Shown one piece after another: positions 18,309-27,707 of a stretch of 41,983 bases of DNA (positions are counted from its first letter, which is position 1; each line of letters opens with the position of its first letter). The notes beneath the pieces were generated by a model that saw nothing but the letters and a program-made list of their open reading frames with translations, was not told the origin of the DNA and made no database searches. Origin of the DNA: an uncultured Anaerolineales bacterium. GTDB lineage: Bacteria > Chloroflexota > Anaerolineae > Anaerolineales > UBA4823. Where the stretch lies: positions 1 to 41,983 of the forward strand of contig CAIQJJ010000472.1 of assembly GCA_903872065.1 (NCBI GenBank), given 5' to 3'. Both the position numbers and the translations under genes were made by a program.

Positions 18309-19428
18309 GTGGATCCACGTAGTGGGTCACAACTTCTTTCAAAATAACCGCGCACACGTTGCGGTATTCTTTGGTATCGGTTTTCTTTTCGGCGCGCAAT
18401 TCATTAAAACGGGTCAGATTCGGCCAATGCGAGGGGTTGGTCTTCAGGCGATCGCTATGTGAAATATCGAAATGCAAGTGCCAGCCGCTGGTCACGCCGA
18501 CCGCCAGGCCAATGAAGCCCACCAGGTCGCCGCGCTTGACCGTCTGCCCTTTTTGGATGCGGATATCGTCGGTTAAGTGACTGTAGCGTGAGTAAACCGG
18601 CTGATAGCGGCTTTGGCCATTGGGTAAGGCCACCAGAGCCTCGTGATGCTCAATGACAGCAATCTTGCCCCATTTGCCGCTGCCCTGCCCGGCAAAGATC
18701 ACTACGCCATCGGCGACAGCATAAACGGGAGCGCCTCGGTCGGCGTCAGAACTGAGGGAGAGATTCAGGTCGGCGCCGGTGTGATACCCCAAGAAGTAGA
18801 GATTGAGGAAAGGATTGGAGTCAAACCACTGCCCAACCCACTGCGAGGGGCGGGCGAGGAAAGGCCCTTCGCGCTCTTCTGGCGCGCCGACCGGGGAATC
18901 GAAGCGAACCTTGGGCGGATTCAATGGCACCCAACGCACAGGCCCAAAGCAGATCTCCGTCGCAGGGTCTTCGAGGCTCATATCATATTGGCGCACCCGC
19001 CCACTCATACGCTCCTGCGCCGGGTTCAGTTCAAATTCGCCCAGGTTATACCAGGTATCAAAAAGATCATACATATTGACAATCGTCACTGTATCATCAT
19101 AAGCCGGCTTGCCGCCTTCCAGACGGAAATTGTGCGCCACTGTAAACACAGCTCTTTTGGTCGTAGCATGTTTTCCAGGGATGAAAATTTCGATGCGATA
19201 CTTCCCGGCCGGCGCCGATTGAGGCATCAGGCGATCCACCTGCACTTCTTTGTTGCGGCTGGAGGCGCGATACCAGATATTAAACGTTTGACCAGTGGAG
19301 GGATCTGGGTAATTAAACTTCTTCCACAGAGCCTCCAGGGCGGCCTTCTTGGTTGGATTGCCGCCATCTTCGTAATTGATCACAAATTTGACCGGGTCGC
19401 CATTTGGAACATATAATGGGATACTCAT
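18283..19428 (-). CDS. M23 family metallopeptidase-like protein
   Basis: YHTGADLNLSLSSDADRGAPVYAVADGVVIFAGQGSGKWGKIAVIEH and SGWHLHFDIS motifs; 3' end overlaps proS by 26 nt. Confidence 0.85.
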   Translation of the reverse strand: MSIPLYVPNGDPVKFVINYEDGGNPTKKAALEALWKKFNYPDPSTGQTFNIWYRASSRNKEVQVDRLMPQSAPAGKYRIEIFIPGKHATTKRAVFTVAHNFRLEGGKPAYDDTVTIVNMYDLFDTWYNLGEFELNPAQERMSGRVRQYDMSLEDPATEICFGPVRWVPLNPPKVRFDSPVGAPEEREGPFLARPSQWVGQWFDSNPFLNLYFLGYHTGADLNLSLSSDADRGAPVYAVADGVVIFAGQGSGKWGKIAVIEHHEALVALPNGQSRYQPVYSRYSHLTDDIRIQKGQTVKRGDLVGFIGLAVGVTSGWHLHFDISHSDRLKTNPSHWPNLTRFNELRAEKKTDTKEYRNVCAVILKEVVTHYVDPLKFLKDNH

Positions 19429-19475
19429 GGCCGCATACTCCTAAACAAATGACAGCCAAAGAAAAGGCTGCCAAA

Positions 19476-19808
19476 CTATGATTTGATTTTAAACAGACTG
19501 GGCAGTTTCATTGCCAGGCTCATATCGCCCGAAAGGCGCAGTTTGCCTTGCATAAAAGCGGCCATTGCGTCCAGTTTACCAAATGCAAGGGCTTTCTGAT
19601 CTTCCGCGGCGATTGTGACGGTAAGCTGCGGGTTCGGGCAAACGCCTTGCTGCACTGTGCATCCACCAGCAGCGATTGAAATAATCCAATCGCTGGCCTC
19701 ATCTCCGCTGAGACGATACTGAATTTGAGCAGAAAGATCGCCAGCCCGTTCGGGAACAAAAACTGACGGCATGGCATTCATGATTTCGTGAATAGTGATT
19801 TCAGGCAT
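19476..19808 (-). CDS. SCP2 sterol-binding domain protein
   Basis: 110 aa; SDWIISIAAGGCTVQQGVCPNPQLTVTIAAEDQKALAFGKLDAMAAFMQGKLRLSGDMSLAMKL is SCP2-like. Confidence 0.8.
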   Translation of the reverse strand: MPEITIHEIMNAMPSVFVPERAGDLSAQIQYRLSGDEASDWIISIAAGGCTVQQGVCPNPQLTVTIAAEDQKALAFGKLDAMAAFMQGKLRLSGDMSLAMKLPSLFKIKS

Positions 19809-19911
19809 ATTGATTTCTCCTGGTTGGGGGTTTTCCCAATCGCGGTTGAATTTAGTAAAAAATCGTTAAGGCAATCTATTCAAATTGTACTATACTTGGC
19901 CCACTACGCGT

Positions 19912-20736
19912 ATGGTAACTCGCCTGACCAAAACTCGTTATTTACCGGATTTCGATCGCTTAAGCGTCTTGGGCGCCATCATTGTCCTGGCCTACACCCT
20001 CACACGCTTCGTAAATCTTCCTGTCAATGAACTGGCGATTGAACTGCCAGGTTTTTATGCGGCGATCCCGATCAGTGTGCAAACCATCGTCGCTTTATTG
20101 TCAGCCGGCCTGACCGCCAGCGGCAGCAATTGGCTGCTCCATGATCACCCCGCGGCGCGGCAGCAGCGAATCTGGCAGCATGCTATGCTGCCGGCGCTGG
20201 CCGCCCTGATCCTCAGCATTCCCCTGTACCAGATTGGATCAGGAGTGCTTTGGTGGGTCAGCCTTTTCGCTGGCTGTACGACCTTGATCTTAATCGTGAC
20301 GGCTGAGTATATTGCCATGGACCCCGAAGACTTGCGCTATCCCCTGGCGGCCGCCTGGCTGACGGCTGTCTCGTATGCTTTGTACCTGGCGTTCGCAATC
20401 ACATTGCGCAGTCTAAATATCCGCCTGTTCTTTATGATCCCGGCCCTGACTGTGGGAGGATGGGCGGTCAGCTTGCGCGCCATCCATTTGCGTATGCACG
20501 GCGAATGGTTATTCCTGGACGCGTCCTTGATTACACTCCTGATCATCCAGGCCTCAGCAGCCCTACACTATTGGCCGCTAACGCCATTTTCATTTGGGAT
20601 CAGTGTTTTGGGCCTGACTTACGCTTTGACCAGCTTCGTGGGCGGGCTGGCAGAAGAAAAGACTGTCCGGCAGGCAATCGTTGAACCGATTCTGGTGCTG
20701 GCGGGAACATTCGCCGCGGCGGTGTGGCTGCGCTAG
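19912..20736 (+). CDS. Conserved multi-pass integral membrane protein
   Basis: Several hydrophobic spans; ATG 19912 (MVTRLTKTRYLPDF) preferred over the track start at 19885. Confidence 0.65.
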   Translation: MVTRLTKTRYLPDFDRLSVLGAIIVLAYTLTRFVNLPVNELAIELPGFYAAIPISVQTIVALLSAGLTASGSNWLLHDHPAARQQRIWQHAMLPALAALILSIPLYQIGSGVLWWVSLFAGCTTLILIVTAEYIAMDPEDLRYPLAAAWLTAVSYALYLAFAITLRSLNIRLFFMIPALTVGGWAVSLRAIHLRMHGEWLFLDASLITLLIIQASAALHYWPLTPFSFGISVLGLTYALTSFVGGLAEEKTVRQAIVEPILVLAGTFAAAVWLR

Positions 20737-20838
20737 AAAAACGGAGTAACTCTGCGATCGGTTGGGTGTTTCTTGTTGATGAACTTTCAATGCCAATCCT
20801 GATGTGGATTCATTTTGATTCAAGGAGATAGAATAGTT

Positions 20839-21501
20839 ATGCCAGTTTTGATTGCGTTCGGTACAATTGTGGCAGCGTATTTGCTGGGTTCGATTCCGTT
20901 TGGTTGGATCATTGTCCGGATTAAAACGGGAAAGGATGTGCGCAAAGTAGAAAGCGGACGCACGGGTGGAACGAATGCGATGCGAGCAGCCGGCAAACTG
21001 GCAGGGTTAGCCACTGCATGTTTGGATGGGCTTAAGGGCGCATGGGGAGTCTGGCTGGCAGATGCGGTGATCAATACCCTCCTGCCTGGCGCAATCTGGT
21101 TAAAAGTGGCGGCCGGGCTGGCGGCAATCTTAGGACACAACTATTCGATCTTCCTGGCTGAACGCACCGAGCAAGGCAAATGGCGGCTGCGCGGAGGGGC
21201 AGGCGGCGGCACGGCGGTAGGCGGCGCCTTTGGCTTGTGGCCGCCGAGCCTGCTGATCATCTTTCCAATTGGCGGCGCGATGTGGTATTTCATTGGCTAC
21301 GCCTCAGTAACCACCATGAGCGCCGCCCTGATTGTCGCCATCATGTTTGCCATACGCGCCGCCCTGGGACAAGGACCCTGGGAATATGTATTTTACGGCA
21401 TCGGGGCCGAAATATTGTTGGTGTGGGCGCTGCGCCCAAACATCAAACGCCTGTTGGAAGGCAAAGAGCGCATCGTCGGCTGGCGGGTGCGCAAGCGTTA
21501 A
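20839..21501 (+). CDS. plsY: Glycerol-3-phosphate acyltransferase
   Basis: YLLGSIPFGWIIVRIKTGKDVRKVESGRTGGTNAMRAAGKLAG; ATG 20839 follows an AAGGAGA SD. Confidence 0.88.
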   Translation: MPVLIAFGTIVAAYLLGSIPFGWIIVRIKTGKDVRKVESGRTGGTNAMRAAGKLAGLATACLDGLKGAWGVWLADAVINTLLPGAIWLKVAAGLAAILGHNYSIFLAERTEQGKWRLRGGAGGGTAVGGAFGLWPPSLLIIFPIGGAMWYFIGYASVTTMSAALIVAIMFAIRAALGQGPWEYVFYGIGAEILLVWALRPNIKRLLEGKERIVGWRVRKR

Positions 21502-22424
21502 GCCTCATTCGCTTCTTCGCCTTCGCCATCGGCCATATCCTCATCATCCTCATCGTAATCTTCTGGCGCCGCTTGAGGCAGGCGGCCAAATGTTTTGCGA
21601 TACAGGCTTTTAAGGTTGCGCCGGTGCAGTTCCTCCGCCAGGCCGCCAATTAGGACGCGGCTCTTGCCGCATTTCTCTACCGAAACACTCTCCAGATAAT
21701 CCAGTGCATATTTGCGCCGCCCGGCCTGGCGGATAACCTTGCGCAGCGCAGAGAGATAAGCCAGATTATCTTTAATGGCGTTATCAATCTCACCGCGCAA
21801 AACAATATCGCCATGCCCCTGGATCACATTCTCCAAGCCCATTTTGCCGATCTTCTTCAAAGAAGCAACTGCCTCATCCACATCGCCGTCTACCACATAA
21901 GGCATCGGCATAAACGCATCCCCGGCAAAGAGAACCCGATCCTCTTCAACAAGGACGCCAATATTGTCCGGCGAAGGGCCGGGCAAGGCGCTAAGCGTCA
22001 GATTCTTCTTGCCGACTCGCAAACTGACCGTGCTTTCGTCAAAGGTGAGATGCGGCAAGATCAACTTGACGCGGCGAAAGGATATATTTTGCTTGCGCAC
22101 TTCCGACAGCGACTGCTGGCCAATTTCTTCCAGTAACTCGCGGCAGCGGGTATGAGCAATGACCGTCGCGCCGGGGAAAAAGCAGTTGCCCCAACTGTGA
22201 TCGGCATGATAATGCGTGTTAATAATATAACGCACCGGGACGCCCAGTTCTTGATCAATGAACATGCGAATCGCCACCGCCTCTTCAGGCGTAGCTAAAG
22301 TGTCAATCAAAACTGCCCAGTTTGGCCCTACCACCGCCCCCGCAGTGACTTGGGCGTACACTTCACTTTGAAAATAATAAACATTCTCAGCGATACGTTC
22401 CCTTTGCATAGAAGCCCTTCCCAA
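21498..22424 (-). CDS. MBL-fold metallohydrolase with acidic C-terminal tail
   Basis: NTHYHADHSWGNCFF, LPGPSPDNIGVLVEEDRVLFAGDAFM, VIQGHGDIV; tail EDYDEDDEDMADGEGEEANEA. Confidence 0.88.
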   Translation of the reverse strand: MGRASMQRERIAENVYYFQSEVYAQVTAGAVVGPNWAVLIDTLATPEEAVAIRMFIDQELGVPVRYIINTHYHADHSWGNCFFPGATVIAHTRCRELLEEIGQQSLSEVRKQNISFRRVKLILPHLTFDESTVSLRVGKKNLTLSALPGPSPDNIGVLVEEDRVLFAGDAFMPMPYVVDGDVDEAVASLKKIGKMGLENVIQGHGDIVLRGEIDNAIKDNLAYLSALRKVIRQAGRRKYALDYLESVSVEKCGKSRVLIGGLAEELHRRNLKSLYRKTFGRLPQAAPEDYDEDDEDMADGEGEEANEA

Positions 22425-22496
22425 ATTTTTTTGAAGAATAGCACAAAGAGGGGCTAAAAGTCAAGAATTTTTAATCTTTTTTTCATATTCTACCAG

Positions 22497-22502
22497 TATA
22501 AT
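22497..22502 (+). promoter_or_regulatory. Candidate -10 element (TATAAT) for the T-box/GNAT/valS transcript
   Basis: TACCAGTATAATC upstream of the leader; no clear -35. Confidence 0.4.
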
Positions 22503-22539
22503 CAAGATCAATAAGGGGCAGCAGTTCAACCCAATATCC

Positions 22540-22865
22540 TTTTTTCGGGAGGAGTAGACGGTTGTCCAACTGGCAGAGACGGTGCGGCCCTGGCTGAAAG
22601 CCCCCTCAGTGAAAAACCGCCGAATGTCGCCTGAAAGTATTGCTGAAGAAATTTGCCGCCCGCCGGTGAAAAGTAGACCAGCACGGGTAAGCCCGTTAGC
22701 GCGGAAACTCTTTCCAGTACATCGCAGGATGGCTGTGCAAAGTGAGTGCGCCGAAAATGTTCGGCGAAGCGAGGTGGTACCGCGGGAGCGCGCTTGAAAT
22801 TAAGCATCGAGCGTCCTTTCGTCCTCAGGGTGAGGCGAGAGGATGTTTTTATTTAAAAGGACGCT
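22540..22865 (+). ncRNA. T-box leader (putative tRNA-Val sensing) upstream of GNAT and valS
   Basis: T-box core GAGGTGGTACCGCG (22771-22784); CGTCCTTTCGTCCTC downstream; stem I-like CAGAGACGGTGCGG...GGCTGAAAGCC; stem III-like ACGGGTAAGCCCGTTA; 5' boundary approximate. Confidence 0.85.
22820..22850 (+). terminator. T-box-associated intrinsic terminator candidate
   Basis: CGTCCTC (22820-22826) pairs with GAGGATG (22839-22845, one G-U), then TTTTT. Confidence 0.65.
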
Positions 22866-22871
22866 ACAAGT

Positions 22872-23360
22872 ATGCTAGAGATTCGCCGGTTTCGAACTGA
22901 GGATCAAGCAGCCGTCAAAAACTTGATCCTCGACGGCTTGGCGGAACATTGGGGCCGCCTCGATCGGAGCAAAAACCCTGACCTCAACGATATTGCCTCC
23001 AGCTACGCGGGAGCAACCTTTCTGGTAGCCTGGCTGGACGGAAAAATCGTGGGCAGTGGGGCGCTCAAGCCCCACGACGCGCAAACGGCGGAAGTGGTGC
23101 GCATGTCTGTGGATAAAACCTTGCGCCGGCAGGGCATTGGGCGCGCCGTACTGCAAGCCCTGATCAGTGAGGCGCGCGCAGGCGGCTTCCAGCGCGTGAT
23201 TCTGGAAACAACCGCCGCCTGGGAAGAAGTTGTCCGCTTTTACCTGGATTTCGGTTTTCACATCACCCATTATCAGGATGAGGATGTCTATTTTGTCTTG
23301 GAGTTATCACAAACATTGTCAAAGGAGAACACCTATGAACGAACTGCCCAAAACTTATGA
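22872..23360 (+). CDS. GNAT family N-acetyltransferase
   Basis: VRMSVDKTLRRQGIGRAVLQALISEARAGGFQRVILETTAAWEEVVRFYLDFGF. Confidence 0.9.
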   Translation: MLEIRRFRTEDQAAVKNLILDGLAEHWGRLDRSKNPDLNDIASSYAGATFLVAWLDGKIVGSGALKPHDAQTAEVVRMSVDKTLRRQGIGRAVLQALISEARAGGFQRVILETTAAWEEVVRFYLDFGFHITHYQDEDVYFVLELSQTLSKENTYERTAQNL

Positions 23361-26064
23361 TTTTCGCGCGACCGAACAGCGCATTTATGAATGGTGGGAA
23401 AAGAACGGCTATTTTAAACCGACCAACGATCCCAACCTGCCGGGTCACGATCCGGCGCGAAAGCCATTCGTTATCTCCATCCCGCCGCCCAATGTGACCG
23501 GCGAGCTGCATCTGGGCCACGCCATGTTTGTCAGCATGGAAGACCTGATGATCCGCTATCACCGCATGAAGGGCATTCCCACGCTGTGGGTGCCGGGCAG
23601 CGACCATGCCGGCATTGCCACGCAGCTTATGGTGGAGCGCCACCTGCTGCGCACAGAGGAGGTGACGCGCGAGGAAATGGGGCGTGATGAATTTTTGCGC
23701 CGCACCTGGGAGTGGAAAGAGAAATACGGGGGGATCATCACCCGGCAGATCCGCCGCCTGGGGGCCTCCTGCGATTGGGATCGCGAGCGTTTTACACTGG
23801 ACGAAGGCCTCTCGAAAGCAGTGCGCGAGGCGTTCGTGCGCCTCTACGAAAAAGGCTTGATCTATCGCGGTCCGCGCCTGGTAAACTGGTCGCCCAATTT
23901 AAAAACAGCAGTCTCAGACCTGGAAGTGGAATATTCTGAAGAGCAAGGCAAGCTATATTTCTTCAAGTACATGCTGGCCCCCACGGAAGGCGCAGAAGAC
24001 AAGGGCGAATATATCGCGGTGGCGACGACGCGCCCAGAGACCATCCTGGGCGATACCGCTGTGGCGGTGCATCCCGAAGACGAGCGCTACCGGCAGTATG
24101 TCGGGCGGCAGGCGATCGTGCCAATCCTGGGACGTCTGATCCCGGTGATCGCGGATGAATATGTGGATCGTGAGTTCGGCACGGGGGCGCTCAAGATCAC
24201 CCCCGGCCACGATCCCAACGACTACACCATCGGGCAGCGCCACGGCCTGGCGGTGCTTTCGATGTTGGATCGCGAGGCCAAAGTGACCGCGATCGGCGGA
24301 CGATACCAGGGACTGGATCGCTTCGAGTGCCGCAAAAAACTGTGGGCGGATATGGCCGAGGCCGGCTTGACGATTAAGGAAACACCTTATACCTTAAACG
24401 TGCCGCGCTCACAGCGCGGCGGAGAGATTGTTGAGCCAATGATCTCAGAGCAGTGGTTTGTCAAGATCCAACCATTGGCCGACGCCGCCATCGCCGTAGT
24501 GCGCGATGGGCGCATCCGGATCGTGCCAGAGCGCTTTGAGAAGGTTTATTTCAACTGGATGGAAAACATCAAGGATTGGTGCATCTCACGCCAGTTGTGG
24601 TGGGGGCACCGCATTCCGGTATGGTACTGCGCTGACTGCGGACAAATGACCGTGACGCGCCAGGAGCCGCAGCACTGCGCCCACTGCGGTTCAGCCAAGA
24701 TCGCCCAGGATCCGGACGTGCTGGATACCTGGTTTTCTTCGGGGCTGTGGCCGTTTTCGACGTTGGGCTGGCCCGAAGCAACCCCCGACCTGCAATACTT
24801 CTACCCGACCACCTACATGGAGACGGGATATGATATTCTCTTTTTCTGGGTAGCGCGTATGATTATGAGCGGGTTGGAATTTACGGGCGAGATCCCCTTT
24901 GAAACGGTCTATCTGCACGGCCTGATCCGCGATGAACACGGCCAAAAGATGAGCAAGACAAAAGGCAATGTGATCGATCCGCTGACGGTGATGGATGAGC
25001 TAGGCACCGACGCTCTGCGCTTCACACTGTTGGTAGGCGCTACGCCAGGCAATGACATGAATCTATCGGTCAAGAAAGTGGAGGCCAACCGCAATTTTGC
25101 CAACAAGATATGGAACGCCAGCCGCTTTGTGATCAGCGCCATTGAGGGCCTCGCCAGCCAGGCGAGTGAAAAAGGCGTCGAGGCCGCGCAGAACGACGGG
25201 GATTGGTCGCTGGCTGACTCGTGGGTGTGGGCGCGCTTGCAAGCGCTGATCCGCGATGTGGAGCGGTTGTTCCAGAGCTTCCAATATGGCGAGGCCGGCC
25301 GCCTGATCTACGAATTCTTCTGGAGCGAGTTCGCCGACTGGTATGTGGAAATCGCCAAGCTGCAAATGGCCGGCGGCGGGCGGCGCGCCAGCGAGACTGC
25401 GCGCACCCTGGCGCGCGTGCTGGATACCTGCCTGCGCTTGCTGCATCCTTTCACCCCGTTTGTGACGGAAGAAGCCTGGGGACACCTCAAACGCGCCCTG
25501 GCAGCGACAGAGCTTGGCTACACGCTATCCGCCGAGGCGTTGATTATGGCAGAGTGGCCGATGCCCAAAGCAGAGGAGGGCTGGGAGGCGCAAAAAGTGG
25601 CCGACTTCACCCTGGTGCAAGAGATTGTGCGCACGGTGCGCAACGTGCGCTCGGAGAAGAATGTTAAGCCGGGCAAGCGCATTGCAGCGACTCTGGCCGG
25701 CGGAAGCAAAACTGCCATGCTGCAAGAACAGCGCAGCACGCTGGCGGCGCTCTCTGGCATTGAGGAGAAGCAGCTGACCATTGTGGAGAGTCTGACCGCC
25801 CGCCCGCAGGGACACATTGTCCTGGTGGTGGGAATGGTGGAAATCTTCTTGCCGTTGGCCGGGCTGGTGGATGCCGCCGAAGAACAGGCGCGCATCCACA
25901 AAGAACTGGCTGAGGCCGAAGCCAATATCGCCCGCCTGGAGAAACTGCTCTCTGGCGATTTCGCCAGGAAAGCGCCGGCGGCGGTGGTGCAAAAAGAGCG
26001 CGAGAAGCTGAATGGCTACCGCGAAACGGCAGAGAAGCTGCGCGGGCAGATCGTCAACGATTGA
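23335..26064 (+). CDS. valS: Valyl-tRNA synthetase
   Basis: ISIPPPNVTGELHLGHAMFVSMEDLMIRYHRMKG (HIGH-like), GQKMSKTKGNVIDPL (KMSKS); ATG 23335 follows AAAGGAG; track start 23230 is an upstream extension. Confidence 0.96.
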   Translation: MNELPKTYDFRATEQRIYEWWEKNGYFKPTNDPNLPGHDPARKPFVISIPPPNVTGELHLGHAMFVSMEDLMIRYHRMKGIPTLWVPGSDHAGIATQLMVERHLLRTEEVTREEMGRDEFLRRTWEWKEKYGGIITRQIRRLGASCDWDRERFTLDEGLSKAVREAFVRLYEKGLIYRGPRLVNWSPNLKTAVSDLEVEYSEEQGKLYFFKYMLAPTEGAEDKGEYIAVATTRPETILGDTAVAVHPEDERYRQYVGRQAIVPILGRLIPVIADEYVDREFGTGALKITPGHDPNDYTIGQRHGLAVLSMLDREAKVTAIGGRYQGLDRFECRKKLWADMAEAGLTIKETPYTLNVPRSQRGGEIVEPMISEQWFVKIQPLADAAIAVVRDGRIRIVPERFEKVYFNWMENIKDWCISRQLWWGHRIPVWYCADCGQMTVTRQEPQHCAHCGSAKIAQDPDVLDTWFSSGLWPFSTLGWPEATPDLQYFYPTTYMETGYDILFFWVARMIMSGLEFTGEIPFETVYLHGLIRDEHGQKMSKTKGNVIDPLTVMDELGTDALRFTLLVGATPGNDMNLSVKKVEANRNFANKIWNASRFVISAIEGLASQASEKGVEAAQNDGDWSLADSWVWARLQALIRDVERLFQSFQYGEAGRLIYEFFWSEFADWYVEIAKLQMAGGGRRASETARTLARVLDTCLRLLHPFTPFVTEEAWGHLKRALAATELGYTLSAEALIMAEWPMPKAEEGWEAQKVADFTLVQEIVRTVRNVRSEKNVKPGKRIAATLAGGSKTAMLQEQRSTLAALSGIEEKQLTIVESLTARPQGHIVLVVGMVEIFLPLAGLVDAAEEQARIHKELAEAEANIARLEKLLSGDFARKAPAAVVQKEREKLNGYRETAEKLRGQIVND

Positions 26065-26080
26065 TCCTGGAGCAGCAGCC

Positions 26081-26110
26081 CCACCTGGCGGAGGATGCTC
26101 CGCCAGGTGG
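26081..26110. repeat. Perfect 13-bp inverted repeat (hairpin) after valS, no T tract
   Basis: CCACCTGGCGGAG-GATG-CTCCGCCAGGTGG. Confidence 0.75.
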
Positions 26111-26198
26111 AATGGTCGGACAAATTTCAGGTTGCATTTTTCGATTAAACAAGGTAAACTGAAAAAAAGGAAGAACTCTATTAAGAAAAGGGTCAATT

Positions 26199-27707
26199 AT
26201 GTGGCGTCTTGTCCTTCGTTCACCAGATAGCGAGCCCAGAGAAATTGATGTCCGACCAGGAGTAAACGCACTCGGGCGTCTTTCCGTGAATGAAATTGTG
26301 ATTCAAGACCCGTCGGCTTCGCGACGCCATGCAGAAATCATCCTAGAGCCAACGACGGATAGTCTTTCCATTAGCGACCTCAACAGCACCAACGGGACAT
26401 TTGTCAATCACCGGCGCATTACCACAACGGCCGCGCTGCAATCTAGCGATGTCATCCGCATTGGACAGGTCACCATCCAGGTCAACCGACTGACCACAGT
26501 ACAGGGGCTAGGGGGACGCACTTTTTCGGGCACGCGCTCTTTCGACCGCGAACTGCTGCTCGAATCGCTCGATCAAAATACAATGCTGCTGTATGAGGTG
26601 GCTCGCCGCCTGAACACCGTAATGGATATCGAAAAAGGGCTGGCGGAAGTCAATGCATTAATCAAGCGTTCGATGGGCGCAGATGGCTGCGAAATCATCT
26701 TGAAGAAAGATTTTTCCAACCTTGCCAGGCGCGGCATTCCCACATTGTTAACGGACGAAGCGGTTGAAAATAAGGCTGCTTCGATTGTGCCTGATCTTTC
26801 CTCACGGATTACCGGCGAACTGCTGCTCACCGCCGGGCCAACGCGAGTGCGGGCCGCGCTGTGTGTTCCGGTGATCGGCAATGAAGAAGTACTGGCAGTG
26901 ATATTTATTTATCGCGCCGGCCTGAATATACGCCCCTTTGATCAACGCGACCTGCAGTTAGCGGTCGCCATCAGCCACCAAACAGCGCTGACCATTCAAC
27001 GCACCGAGCTGCTGGAGCAGATTCGCCGTGAGGAACGCATCCATCACCTGCTGCAGCGCTTCGTCGCGCCGCAAGAAGCCGAGTTTTTGCTAAAAGATTA
27101 TCTACAAAACGGCCAACTGCCGCGCCTGCAAGAGCGCAAAGTGACGGTGATGTTTTCGGATATTGAGGATTCGACCAAGTTGGCTGAACGGCTCGGCATG
27201 CAGCATTTTGCCGCCATCCTGGAAAACTTCTATAACGACGCCAGTGAAATCACCTTCAAGCGCGGCGGGTTAATCCGTTATTTGGGCGATGGAGTGATGG
27301 CTATTTTTGTGGAGAGCGCCAATCACCCTGACCCAGAAATTGAAGCCGTCCAGACTGCCATCGAGTTAATCTTGCGTGGCAGAACCACCGGACGGCTGGA
27401 TATGGAACGGCGCGTGGTGTTTGGCGCTTCTATCCATACGGGCAAGGCAATGATGGGCTATGTCGGCACTGAGGAGCGCGCCGAATTTACCGTGCTGGGC
27501 GATACAGTGAATGTGGCGTTTCGCATGCAAGAATATGCTCGCCCTTATAAGGTTTTGGTGGGCCCAGCGACGATGGCCGCGATTGTAGGCAAGTTTCAGA
27601 CTCAGCGGATCGGCGAGGTCTCGCTCAAGGGGCGTGAGAAGCCGGTGCAAATTTATGAAGTTGCCCTGGACAACAACCCCTACTTTTTTAGCGAGGGGCG
27701 TTTATAA
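26199..27707 (+). CDS. FHA-GAF-class III adenylate/guanylate cyclase
   Basis: FHA-like GRLSVNEIVIQDPSASRRHAEI...DLNSTNGTFVN; GAF-like middle; cyclase VTVMFSDIEDSTKLAERLG, RYLGDGVMAIF, FTVLGDTVNVAFRM. Confidence 0.9.
   Translation: MWRLVLRSPDSEPREIDVRPGVNALGRLSVNEIVIQDPSASRRHAEIILEPTTDSLSISDLNSTNGTFVNHRRITTTAALQSSDVIRIGQVTIQVNRLTTVQGLGGRTFSGTRSFDRELLLESLDQNTMLLYEVARRLNTVMDIEKGLAEVNALIKRSMGADGCEIILKKDFSNLARRGIPTLLTDEAVENKAASIVPDLSSRITGELLLTAGPTRVRAALCVPVIGNEEVLAVIFIYRAGLNIRPFDQRDLQLAVAISHQTALTIQRTELLEQIRREERIHHLLQRFVAPQEAEFLLKDYLQNGQLPRLQERKVTVMFSDIEDSTKLAERLGMQHFAAILENFYNDASEITFKRGGLIRYLGDGVMAIFVESANHPDPEIEAVQTAIELILRGRTTGRLDMERRVVFGASIHTGKAMMGYVGTEERAEFTVLGDTVNVAFRMQEYARPYKVLVGPATMAAIVGKFQTQRIGEVSLKGREKPVQIYEVALDNNPYFFSEGRL

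Noticed and set aside
23230-23334. Upstream extension of valS given in the ORF track
   Set aside because: Extension lies inside the GNAT gene in another frame; ATG 23335 has a good SD and starts the canonical ValRS N-terminus.
25525-26196. 223-aa minus-strand ORF across the end of valS
   Set aside because: Antisense to valS, His/Arg/Leu-rich translation without motifs.
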